Origin: a virus
Virus record (IMG/VR): IMGVR_UViG_3300030012_001606
Location: 1-25,432 of that record
Reading direction: 5' to 3' (one strand)
Length of the DNA: 25,432 nt
Of the stretch, positions 5,143-12,500 are shown in pieces (the first letter of the stretch is position 1; the number at the start of each line of letters is the position of its first letter). The position numbers and the translations under genes are program-made. The notes beneath the pieces were generated by a model. The model ran no database searches. It saw nothing but the letters and a program-made list of their open reading frames with translations, and was not told where the DNA came from.

Positions 5143-5174
5143 ATTATATAAGTATGAATTGCAAGTCCTGACAA
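5143..5174 (-). promoter_or_regulatory. Putative host promoter for the early operon
   Basis: On the minus strand a perfect TATAAT (plus 5143-5148), overlapping TATATA, lies downstream of TTGTCA (plus 5169-5174). Spacing is 18 bp to TATATA or 20 bp to TATAAT. The start would be near 5136, giving a leader of about 140 nt before the metallopeptidase-like gene, with a small hairpin at its 5' end. A dyad overlaps the -35. Confidence 0.4.
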
Positions 5175-5185
5175 ATTTACAGGAC
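5165..5185. promoter_or_regulatory. Operator-like dyad overlapping the early promoter -35
   Basis: GTCCTG (5165-5170) and CAGGAC (5180-5185) form a perfect 6-bp inverted repeat with a 9-bp AT-rich centre, about two helical turns in total. Its position over the putative -35 is that of a repressor operator. Only one copy was noticed. Confidence 0.4.
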
Positions 5186-5370
5186 AATACGGCCCCTGTT
5201 TAACTTTAAAATATACAAAAAATCTACAGAACTTGACCTGGTTTGGGGGAATCCGAATGCGAGTGCGTATATATTACCCCTTCAGATTTTTTTACCAAAA
5301 CAAAGGGAGGGATGGTTTATTAACAAACTCAAACACTCAACATCAAGGTGCTAACATACTTATAGACTTA

Positions 5371-5466
5371 TATAACATATATAACATAAAGCTAACACCT
5401 TTATACATATATAACACCTATAACACCTATAACACTATGCGTAGCTACTATAACACCTATAACATA
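5371..5466. repeat. TATAACACC iteron cluster around a GTAGCTAC palindrome
   Basis: Near-identical 9-mers occur at 5410-5418, 5419-5427 and 5428-5436 (TATAACACT), then after a perfect 8-bp palindrome GTAGCTAC (5441-5448) at 5449-5457 and 5458-5466 (TATAACATA). Diverged 8-mers precede them at 5371-5378 and 5380-5387 (TATAACAT) and 5392-5399 (CTAACACC). Several sit in strict 9-bp tandem. T7 has short heptamer repeat arrays beside its terminal repeat, and this cluster lies in the matching position; an iteron origin or a regulatory array is also possible. Confidence 0.8.
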
Positions 5467-5478
5467 TCTTTAAGATTG

Positions 5479-5496
5479 AGTTTATGAGTTGTTATT
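5479..5496 (-). promoter_or_regulatory. Possible phage RNAP promoter-like motif
   Basis: The minus strand reads AATAACAACTCATAAACTCA, sharing AACAACTCA with motifs upstream of the tail fibre and tail tube genes and resembling the T7 core CGACTCACTATA. It lies upstream of the early region beside the iteron cluster. Weak, based on similarity alone. Confidence 0.3.
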
Positions 5497-5608
5497 TAAA
5501 CCACTTATCCAATTGACCATATTCCATATATCCAATTTATATAAGTAAGGGGCAATAATGAGTGTTATTTTCCCGAAGGGAGGGTTTGTTACTCACCTTC
5601 ATCATTCC

Positions 5609-5620
5609 TTCGTATACGAA
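5609..5620. repeat. 12-bp palindrome nested in a longer inverted repeat
   Basis: TTCGTATACGAA is a perfect 12-bp palindrome. It is flanked by GGTTTGT (5583-5589) and ACAAACC (5622-5628), which could pair around it. It lies 26 bp beyond the amidase stop codon. It could be a protein-binding or processing site near the genome end; there is no U-tract for termination. Confidence 0.6.
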
Positions 5621-5645
5621 TACAAACCTAAAGACCCTATTTTTT

Positions 5646-6359
5646 CTATAGTATTATGTGTTCATCGCTCCACTGTTTAATTCCTGTGGCAAGAGCTTGG
5701 CTAAGAACGTGTTCATTGTTAGCGAATGTGGTCCAATCTGGTTCAAAGCAAGTGCCAAAAAATGGTTCAGTGATGACGGCAGGGCAATGGGTTCCTCTGA
5801 GGAATGTAGCACCTCTGTCACCGCTCTTTCTGCTTTTGGCTCCTCGACTTTTAATGAGTGGGAAATATTTCTGGCAGCCTCTAAGAAGATACTCAGCGAG
5901 GCTTAGACCGATCCTAGAGGTATTCCAGTAGAGCATTTCCATTCCATTGGCCTTCGAGTTGCTTGAGGCGTTGAAGTGGAGTTCTATGGCGATGGAGGCT
6001 TTTTCTTTCTTTAGGTGTTTTATGAGCCAGTTCATGGCAGATGTGTAGGAGCCATAGGTTCCTCCGTAGTCATCTACGACAAAGCTACTGATGCCATATT
6101 CCTGGAGGTCTGACTTCAGGTATTCAGCGACCTTCTTATTGTAGGTCCACTCGTTGATTCCTCCGCATGATACAGCACCAGTATCTCCCTTCCTTGAGTG
6201 TCCTACGCATATAGCGACGTTGAGGTCATCTCTAGGAATGCTGTTGGTTGGAAAGGGTACAGTGGGTTTCTCCTTTAGCTTTTCTATTTCGTTGATGTGT
6301 TCAATGGCGTTACTGATGTGTTCTTGAGCCTTGAACAGGTCTTCTTTAATGTCCTTCAT
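5646..6359 (-). CDS. N-acetylmuramoyl-L-alanine amidase endolysin (Amidase_3)
   Basis: A 237-residue endolysin that would cut the bond between muramic acid and L-alanine in peptidoglycan at lysis. Residues 1-35 form a charged, probably coiled helix. The rest is a zinc Amidase_3 domain with the expected ligands and catalytic Glu: H54 in VGHSRKG, E70 in INEWTY, H128 in IELHFNAS and E198 in ITEPFF. There is no signal peptide, so release depends on a holin. T7 encodes an Amidase_2-type lysozyme (gp3.5) among its middle genes; here an unrelated Amidase_3 enzyme lies after terL at the end of the late operon, with its own promoter-like motif. A possible coat of repeats and palindromes follows it at the genome junction. 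Confidence 0.93.
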   Translation of the reverse strand: MKDIKEDLFKAQEHISNAIEHINEIEKLKEKPTVPFPTNSIPRDDLNVAICVGHSRKGDTGAVSCGGINEWTYNKKVAEYLKSDLQEYGISSFVVDDYGGTYGSYTSAMNWLIKHLKKEKASIAIELHFNASSNSKANGMEMLYWNTSRIGLSLAEYLLRGCQKYFPLIKSRGAKSRKSGDRGATFLRGTHCPAVITEPFFGTCFEPDWTTFANNEHVLSQALATGIKQWSDEHIIL

Positions 6360-6389
6360 ATTTCCTCTACAAATCGTCGTTAATTAAAA

Positions 6390-6413
6390 TGGTATATAGT
6401 GAGTGAGTTATTG
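6390..6413 (-). promoter_or_regulatory. Putative phage RNAP promoter before the amidase gene
   Basis: The minus strand contains AATAACTCACTCACTATATA; the last part, CTCACTATA (plus 6395-6403), is identical to the -9 to -1 bases of the T7 promoter. A start near 6394 would give a leader of about 35 nt to the amidase ATG. The initiating bases are TAC rather than the T7 GGG, so recognition is uncertain. It lies in a 76-nt gap between terL and the amidase. Confidence 0.45.
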
Positions 6414-6435
6414 TTCTAAGCCCACCTCGTTAATC

Positions 6436-8097
6436 CTAGAGCCAGTTAGGGCTATTCCTATGGTTCTTCTTGTTCCCAAAGTAGCTGTCAGCCATCTTTT
6501 GTAACTCTTGGTCCAGAAGATCCTCCTTGCGATCCTTCATCTTCTTTTCGGCATCTTGTGCCATCTGTTCAGACCAATAGCTCACTGCCATTGCTAAGGC
6601 ATCCAATCGGTCATCGTGGGTGATAGCACCTCTGTCTCTTGTTATTCTGGACAGTTGATAGATGAGTTGGTATTTGAGTTGGGATTCAAGAGGGTAGTTC
6701 TGAGCAGTCTGAAAGTCCTGTCGGATAACATCAGGTGATATAACAAGCTTATGCTGACTCATTACTGGCTCAAGGGTGTCAATGATCCTCTTCTCCTTCT
6801 GGATGCTGTGGCGTACTTCTTCAATCGAGCAGGGGTGTATTTTGTTTAGGAAAGGTTTAAACAACTCACTAAACATACCATCACCAAAGTTACTCTCAAC
6901 AATGATGTAGTTGACCTTATGGGTCTTTGCTTTCATTGCAAGAACCTTGAGGACATCTTCTCCGTAGCCCCCTTGCATACCTCCTGCATCAGGGACGTAG
7001 AGATATCCGTTAAGCATCTTTACAATGGCCCAGGAGGTTTCATCTCGTCCTCTTCCTGATGGGTCAATCGACATGACTGATCCAGTGAACTCAACCATGT
7101 CACCAACTTGCTTGAAAGGTCTATAGAATCTATCTCCACTGAAGCCTACGTTAGGGACATCTCCAGTCCAAGCTAGGTCTGGTGATTGCGCCCACACTAC
7201 TTTCTCAGGAGCCACCTCGTTGTCTATGTCCATTACAAGCAAGTCGTTGACCTTTAGGGGGAAGCGATCAACATCTGACAGTTTACTATCAAGCATGAAC
7301 TGCATAGCAAAGCCAGCTTTTCCGTAGCTGACCTCCCGTTCTGCCAGATCTATCTCACTAAACCTTATAGGTTCTGTGGACTTGTTCTTCTTTTCTTCAG
7401 ACACGCAAAGTGGGCTAACTCGTCCATAATAAGTTTTCTCATTATCTTTGGGAGTTATGTACTTGCAGGGCCATATGCAAGCGGTGTAGTCTCTCTCCAT
7501 CAGTTTGTTGTAGAGTGAGTCTTCACATTGAGGCGTACCCAGAAAGACAATCTTGGATTCCTTATCAGGTTTTAATATGGACTCGAACTCCTTTACCTGC
7601 TCTCCAAGCTTATCTCTCATGCCTTGCGTGGCTGAGTTGTTTGGAACCTCCACATCGTCGGCCACTATGATGTCAGCCCTGCTTCCAGTTAGTTGGGAGG
7701 TAATGCCTAGTGACTTAACACTCGGAGCATGACTAGCTGGTGCAGGACCAACATCAAAACTTATCTTTGAAAATCGTTGTTTATCTGTGGGGATCAAATG
7801 GGATAGTAGAGGCATCTCGTGGATTAGCCTCAAGGTAAACGTGGAGAAATCGTCGGCTCTAGTTTTACTGGCAGAGCATACCAGGATGTTTTTTGATGGG
7901 TCCAGAAGTAGTTGGTGTACAACGTATGCTGAACAAATCCAAGATTTACCTACGCCTCGGAAGCCTTGGATAACAGCCCTTCTAGGGCCGTTCTGCATCC
8001 AGTCAGCAATCTCGTATTGTATGTCTGTGGGGTCGGGGAGATTGAGGTGTTTCCAAACGAGGTAAAGGAAATTTCTGAAGTCCTTTAACTCTTCCAT
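6436..8097 (-). CDS. terL: Terminase large subunit (T7 gp19-like)
   Basis: A 553-residue packaging motor. The N-terminal ATPase has Walker A GFRGVGKS (45-52), Walker B IIVADDVE (143-150) and a coupling motif FLGTPQ (185-190). The C-terminal RNase H-like nuclease has D345 in SIDPSGRG, a second acidic site around E401 in VESNFGDG and D495/D496 in HDDRLDA. T7 gp19 is of similar size. It packages concatemeric DNA into the prohead through the portal, together with the small subunit encoded just upstream. The ATG at 8097 follows the terS stop by 9 nt; there is no strong Shine-Dalgarno, so translation may be coupled to terS. Confidence 0.96.
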   Translation of the reverse strand: MEELKDFRNFLYLVWKHLNLPDPTDIQYEIADWMQNGPRRAVIQGFRGVGKSWICSAYVVHQLLLDPSKNILVCSASKTRADDFSTFTLRLIHEMPLLSHLIPTDKQRFSKISFDVGPAPASHAPSVKSLGITSQLTGSRADIIVADDVEVPNNSATQGMRDKLGEQVKEFESILKPDKESKIVFLGTPQCEDSLYNKLMERDYTACIWPCKYITPKDNEKTYYGRVSPLCVSEEKKNKSTEPIRFSEIDLAEREVSYGKAGFAMQFMLDSKLSDVDRFPLKVNDLLVMDIDNEVAPEKVVWAQSPDLAWTGDVPNVGFSGDRFYRPFKQVGDMVEFTGSVMSIDPSGRGRDETSWAIVKMLNGYLYVPDAGGMQGGYGEDVLKVLAMKAKTHKVNYIIVESNFGDGMFSELFKPFLNKIHPCSIEEVRHSIQKEKRIIDTLEPVMSQHKLVISPDVIRQDFQTAQNYPLESQLKYQLIYQLSRITRDRGAITHDDRLDALAMAVSYWSEQMAQDAEKKMKDRKEDLLDQELQKMADSYFGNKKNHRNSPNWL

Positions 8098-8106
8098 ATA
8101 TTGTTA

Positions 8107-8358
8107 TTAGTTAACGTTGCTTATAGGGGGTTCCTCACCTTCTTCTTCCTCTTTAAACGGAAGAACACTTATAAGATCTTGAATCTTAGTGTCTTGTTTA
8201 AGTCCTTCATGTATGCCGTTATCTTTTAGATACTGTCTGGCAGCATTTAGCAAAGAAGGTTCTGCGTCTCCTAATTTGATGCGCTCAATGAACTCATCTG
8301 TTAGAAGATCCTGCAAGACATGCATTCTTGCTGAGTTGTCTTTATCGTTATTATCCAT
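8107..8358 (-). CDS. terS: Terminase small subunit (T7 gp18-like)
   Basis: An 83-residue acidic, helical protein (HVLQDLLTDEFIERIKLGDAEP, then AARQYLKDNGI) with a very acidic C-terminal tail EEEEGEEPP (about 71-79). Length, helix content and position between the holin-like gene and terL match T7 gp18, which recognises DNA and stimulates the large subunit. Sequence similarity to T7 gp18 is modest by eye, so the assignment rests largely on synteny. The start at ATG 8358 lies 4 nt beyond the holin-like gene's stop. Confidence 0.85.
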   Translation of the reverse strand: MDNNDKDNSARMHVLQDLLTDEFIERIKLGDAEPSLLNAARQYLKDNGIHEGLKQDTKIQDLISVLPFKEEEEGEEPPISNVN

Positions 8359-8362
8359 GTAG

Positions 8363-8524
8363 TTATTTATCCTTTTTACGTAATTCTGATATTATCTTTA
8401 ACACCATGTAAACAAGCGTAGCAGCACCTACAAGTACTGCAAGAATCTCGTTTACGTCATTGAGTGTTATGTTTGCTAGAAGACCTAAAACACCGACTGT
8501 AGGTGTCGTGAATTGATTGTTCAT
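8363..8524 (-). CDS. Holin-like small membrane protein (53 aa, T7 gp17.5 position)
   Basis: A 53-codon gene from ATG 8524 to TAA 8363-8365. The N-terminal 25 residues are polar to moderately hydrophobic (MNNQFTTPTVGVLGLLANIT). Residues 28-46 (LAVLVGAATLVYMVLKII) form one strong membrane helix, followed by a basic tail ELRKKDK. One transmembrane segment with a charged C-terminus and its place between tail fibre and terS match T7 gp17.5, the T7 holin. It would time lysis by permeabilising the inner membrane and releasing the amidase. It overlaps nothing: terS starts 4 nt later. Confidence 0.72.
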   Translation of the reverse strand: MNNQFTTPTVGVLGLLANITLNDVNEILAVLVGAATLVYMVLKIISELRKKDK

Positions 8525-8535
8525 GTACGTGGGGA

Positions 8536-9513
8536 TTATGCTAGTTGAAATATTCCTAAAGCTGCACGTTGGGCTATTATTTGTAGAGTTCCTGCTCCAG
8601 AATTAGCTTTTACTCTCAGTTTAATAGGTTGGTTTGTTGTCAAGAAATCAATAGCAAAGGTACTTACTGACGCTTTAGTCATGTTCGTGTTAGACCCACC
8701 TTGTGCGTGTGTTTCAGAGTTACTTTGGATTGTTCCATTTATAGGAGATCCGCTTTTCTCTATCCGTATTTCAACATGAGAAAGGTCGTTAGGGTCGGTA
8801 CAATTTACCTCCACTTGCCCTTGTATACAATAATAACCAGTGGCAGGGGGTGTGAAGGCATTGTTTGCAAATGAGTTTGTATTATCTCTTTCCTCGTCAT
8901 CTAAAACAACATCAGTCAATGTGTTAGCTGATAAAGTTTGAGGTGCGCTATTAGTTACAAACAGTTTAGCAAAATTAGAATTTGGTATGCTTACAGTTCC
9001 AGAAGCAGTTAAGTTATTAACACTCAAGTTTGTACTAGAAGGAAGACTTACTGTACCTGTAGCAGTCAGGTTATCTACAGTTGTAAGGCCTCCTAGCGTT
9101 AAATCATTAAGACTTGTTAACAACGAACCTACGGCTCCTGCATCCTCTGATACTTCTTGAGCCACAAACAGTCCTTGCTTGTAAGCAGTATCGAGATCTC
9201 TTTCTGTTAGCCTTGCGCCATCTACAAAGTCAACGAGTGCATTTGAAGTTGTTTGTCGATACAGTCGTATTTTTTGAAACGATGGTATAGCAGATAACTT
9301 TAGAGTTTTATCAGAAGCTTTACGTCCATCTGTTGGAGAACTATCTCCGTATGAAGAAAGTAAAGCTACGTCTTGCCAGATGCTTCCGTTCCAACCTTTG
9401 ACCTTTATGTCTGCAATATTTAAAAAATCAATGGAACTAAAACTAAATACTTGTTGTCCCAATTGGTTGGCTCCTGTTCCTGACGATGAATATTCTATAT
9501 ATGAATTTGGCAT
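8536..9513 (-). CDS. Tail fibre / receptor-binding protein with T7-type N-terminus
   Basis: A 325-residue tail fibre protein. Residues about 1-125 match the T7-type fibre attachment domain, with KIRLYRQTTSNALVDFVDGARLTERDLDTAYKQ in the region 81-113. A short central stem (about 137-182) has two copies of a TA(T/S)GTVS(L/I)P repeat. The C-terminal part (about 185-325), ending FQLA, looks like a C1q/TNF-like beta-sandwich tip (TGYYCIQGQVEV, then LRVKANSGAGTLQI). T7 gp17 is much longer (553 residues), so this is a short fibre. It joins the tail to a host receptor. A promoter-like AACAACTCA motif lies 17 nt or more upstream, in the 39-nt gap after the gp16-like gene. Confidence 0.85.
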   Translation of the reverse strand: MPNSYIEYSSSGTGANQLGQQVFSFSSIDFLNIADIKVKGWNGSIWQDVALLSSYGDSSPTDGRKASDKTLKLSAIPSFQKIRLYRQTTSNALVDFVDGARLTERDLDTAYKQGLFVAQEVSEDAGAVGSLLTSLNDLTLGGLTTVDNLTATGTVSLPSSTNLSVNNLTASGTVSIPNSNFAKLFVTNSAPQTLSANTLTDVVLDDEERDNTNSFANNAFTPPATGYYCIQGQVEVNCTDPNDLSHVEIRIEKSGSPINGTIQSNSETHAQGGSNTNMTKASVSTFAIDFLTTNQPIKLRVKANSGAGTLQIIAQRAALGIFQLA

Positions 9514-9529
9514 AAGTAATTGATTGTTT

Positions 9530-9548
9530 GTTTGGTGAGTTGTTAATT
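9530..9548 (-). promoter_or_regulatory. Possible phage RNAP promoter before the tail fibre
   Basis: The minus strand reads AATTAACAACTCACCAAA (plus 9531-9548), sharing ACTCAC with the T7 promoter core and AACAACTCA with motifs before the tail tube A gene and the early region. A start near 9530 would leave a 17-nt leader. T7 also has a promoter (phi17) before its tail fibre gene, which supports the position. Confidence 0.38.
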
Positions 9549-9552
9549 TGTT

Positions 9553-12500
9553 TTAAGATGATAATGGTGCTGCTGCTTCTCGCCTTGCTTGCATAGCTTT
9601 ATCAAACATTTCTTTTAGTTGTGGGCTTTCTTGCAGGAGTTCGTATCTGGCTTTCTTTCTGTAGTTATTAATAACCTTGTTGATTGCTTTAATCCTTTGA
9701 GACTTTTGCCCAGTTGCTTCAAAGTCTATTGTCTCTGGAAGTCTGTTATAAAAGTCAGTTCCCATTAAAGATTTGAGTCTTTGTTTCAAAGTTTTACCTC
9801 CAAGCTTAACTGTCCCAGAAAGTTCTAGGTATCTGTCATAAGCGTCATACTTACCTTCAATAGGAATCTGAGTAAGATCTATTTCTGGTATGCCATAGAA
9901 GTTTTTACTGGGCATTGAGAAACCATGTTCTAGTTTTGCCATCTCGCTTAACACTTTGTCGTTTTTGACTTTAGATGTGTAGATAGGATTAAAGGCACTC
10001 CAGAAAGCTCCTCCAGGGTTTTCTCTATAAGCTGCTTCTCCAAGAACTGTTCTTCTTGGTGCGAGAGTATCTTCAAGTCCTGGTAGCCTTTTAAATACAG
10101 CATCTTGAAAGCTTCTAACTTCTCTAACCATTATTTCAGTTTCAGTATTTTTGAAGTGATTAATAATGTTAGGGACAAAACCTGCTGCAATATCTCTACC
10201 TAATTTAGGGCCGTAGTATTCTGGATCGTCCATTAGTTTAATAGCGTTATTTACACCTTGTAGAAATGTTTTATCCGTAAGGTTTTCTGCAAATACAAAA
10301 GCTATGTTGGCTCCTAGACTTTGCATAGTTTCTTCATCCATACTGCGATCAAACTTCTGGTGATCTCTAATGTCAGCAGCAAGTCCAATCATTGTTGATA
10401 TTGGGTCTAGTCTTTGATAGCTGTAATAAGTATCTCCAAATTTTATAGAATAAGGTTGCCATCCAGTGGCTCTTAGAGCTTCTCTTTCTTGTTTGCTTTG
10501 TGGACCTCCTCCAGTAACAGAGTCTTGTCTGTTGTATATGAGGTCATGCCAAACGTATGTCATTACGGCTCCAGTTGCTAATCTACCTCTTAATAAAGCT
10601 TTGTCTGTCGCTGTTCCTTTTTTAGCTATATCCTTGTTTTTATTTAAAAGTTTCCTTGTTAACATAGGTGCGCCTTCCATAACAAAACCTATAGGTGTTC
10701 TTTTCAAAGCATATGTAAGAATGTTTACTGGAGTTCTAAAGAACGGAATAAGAAATGACGAAGCATACCCTACTCCAAAGGGAGCAGATCTTATCAACCT
10801 TTCTAAGCCTTGAAACCAAGAGTGGTTATCGTTTGTAAATGTAAGTTCGTTGGCAACCTGTTGGGCTGTTTCAGCAAGCTTTGATGTCTCTGTATCTTTT
10901 GGGGAGGGGTTTTCTCTTAAATATTTATCAAGCGCTTCTTCTCTTCCATCTCCAAATAACTTACCTTGCCTGGTTAACTCAGTATGTGCTGCCATTAACC
11001 TGTTCTTTTCGCTGTAGAAAGATCCATCACTTGTAAGATGCTTTTCAAATTCTGTTTCAACCTTTGCATTCAACCAGTTAGTGAACTCAGGATCTTTTAT
11101 ATCCATAGGGTCTTTATCGATCCCTAAGTCTTTAAACTTTTTCATGTCCATAGCATCAAGGGCAGCTTTGTATTCATCCAGATATCTAACTGCAAGCTCT
11201 CCTTTTATGTATCCAGTGTAAGCCATTTGTTTAAATAACTCGTCGGTAGCAACTAACGCTCTTGATGGAAGGTTTATAAATGCTCCTAGAAAATTAAAAG
11301 CTTCTCCTGCTACGCCAGTGTTGTCAGTAGAGAAAGCTCTTTGTCTTGGCCTTTGTTCCATGAACTGCGCTCTACCAGGAACAAGAACACTTCTGTCGTT
11401 TCTCCACGCCTTTGACATGGCGCTAAATCCTTGTCTCCAAGTTTTAAGTCCATAGTGGTGTCTTAAAACATTCTTAGCAGCGTTGAAGTTTCCTGTTAAG
11501 ATGTTACCAGCTATACGTTCTAAAGAATTAAATGCTGATGTTATGAGTCCTCCTCCAGCGTTAACTTCAAAAGTACTGAACGCACTCAACAATGAATTGT
11601 AATAGAACTCTCTGGTCATGCCTAACATCTTTCTTCCAAGTGTTTGCTGACCAATGTCTTGCATTTTCTTTAAAGACAACAACTCTTCAAACTCTTCAAA
11701 GTTACTTATCTTAGATAACCTTACAGCAAGTTCTGTTGGTTTTTCTGTTCCTAGTTTTTCTGCAAGAGCTTCTAAGTATTCGTCTTTGTCTCTTGTAGCT
11801 TCCAAAGGGTTTATAACGTTGTTATCTAATCCGTCCATTCCTTGTTTAAGGAACTTACGTTGCATCAAAGAACCCGAAGCGATGCTCCCTCTGATTGAGT
11901 TAATGCGTGATAATTCAGTAAACCTAGCAAAGCTATCTATAAAGTTTAACATATCTGTCTCACTCTTCGGGTTATCAATATGTCTTCTTGCAAGTCCCAC
12001 AGTTTCTTCTGCTGTGTGTCGCATGAACTTGTAAATAACAGTACTCATAACAAGTTCCTCGTTAGCCGACTGTATAAGCTTTTCGTCTGTAGAGTTTTCT
12101 AATATTTCTTTTATATTGTCGTACTTTTCAGGGTTGTCATTTATGAACTGAACAATCTCCTGTTGTTTCTTTTTATCTACCTTTGTTATGACATCCGATT
12201 CCGCTGTTATGTTCTTTGAAACTATTCTTATGATTTCCCAGAAAGAAGCAGTGTCTCCTACGCCTGATATAAGCTCCTTCATAGTGCTTGAATCAAGAGA
12301 TATATCACCGCCTCTACCTTTTGATTTACCTAGAATATTTGTTACTTTTTCTTTAAAAGTTCTGGCGTTTATTTCCGCACCTTCTTTGACTGTTGTTTTA
12401 GGAGTTTCGAAAAGAGCAATAGTATCCCTAGGATCTTTAGCTCCTACTCCAGTTTCTACCCCTTTAAATTTCTTATCTTTCATTGATTTAACGAAAGCGT

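Larger units (their letters stand above)
4997..5645. other. Non-coding junction between late and early regions (likely genome-end region)
   Basis: These 649 bases contain no convincing gene on either strand. They hold, from left to right, a leader for the first early gene, a hairpin (CAGAT...ATCTG, 5117-5131), a putative host promoter with an overlapping dyad, a weak copy of the GCATTCGGG motif, a cluster of TATAACACC iterons around a palindrome, and a second set of palindromes next to the amidase gene. In T7-like phages the terminase end and the early end of the linear genome are joined only in concatemers or circular assemblies, so the physical ends or terminal repeat probably lie here. The exact end positions cannot be seen from sequence. 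Confidence 0.6.

Noticed and set aside
4989-5174. Minus-strand 61-codon frame with a hydrophobic middle
   Set aside because: It covers the putative early leader and overlaps the start of the metallopeptidase-like gene; hydrophobicity comes from T-rich sequence, and there is no ribosome-binding site.
5009-5203. Plus-strand 64-codon frame beginning with TTG
   Set aside because: It has no ATG start and no Shine-Dalgarno, and lies antisense to the putative early leader and promoter.
5371-5466. CRISPR array
   Set aside because: Units are 9 bp and mostly contiguous, with no spacers of regular length and no cas genes.
5233-5487. Plus-strand 84-codon frame
   Set aside because: Its C-terminal half is a translation of the TATAACACC repeats (YNTYN...), so it is repeat-derived and not a protein.
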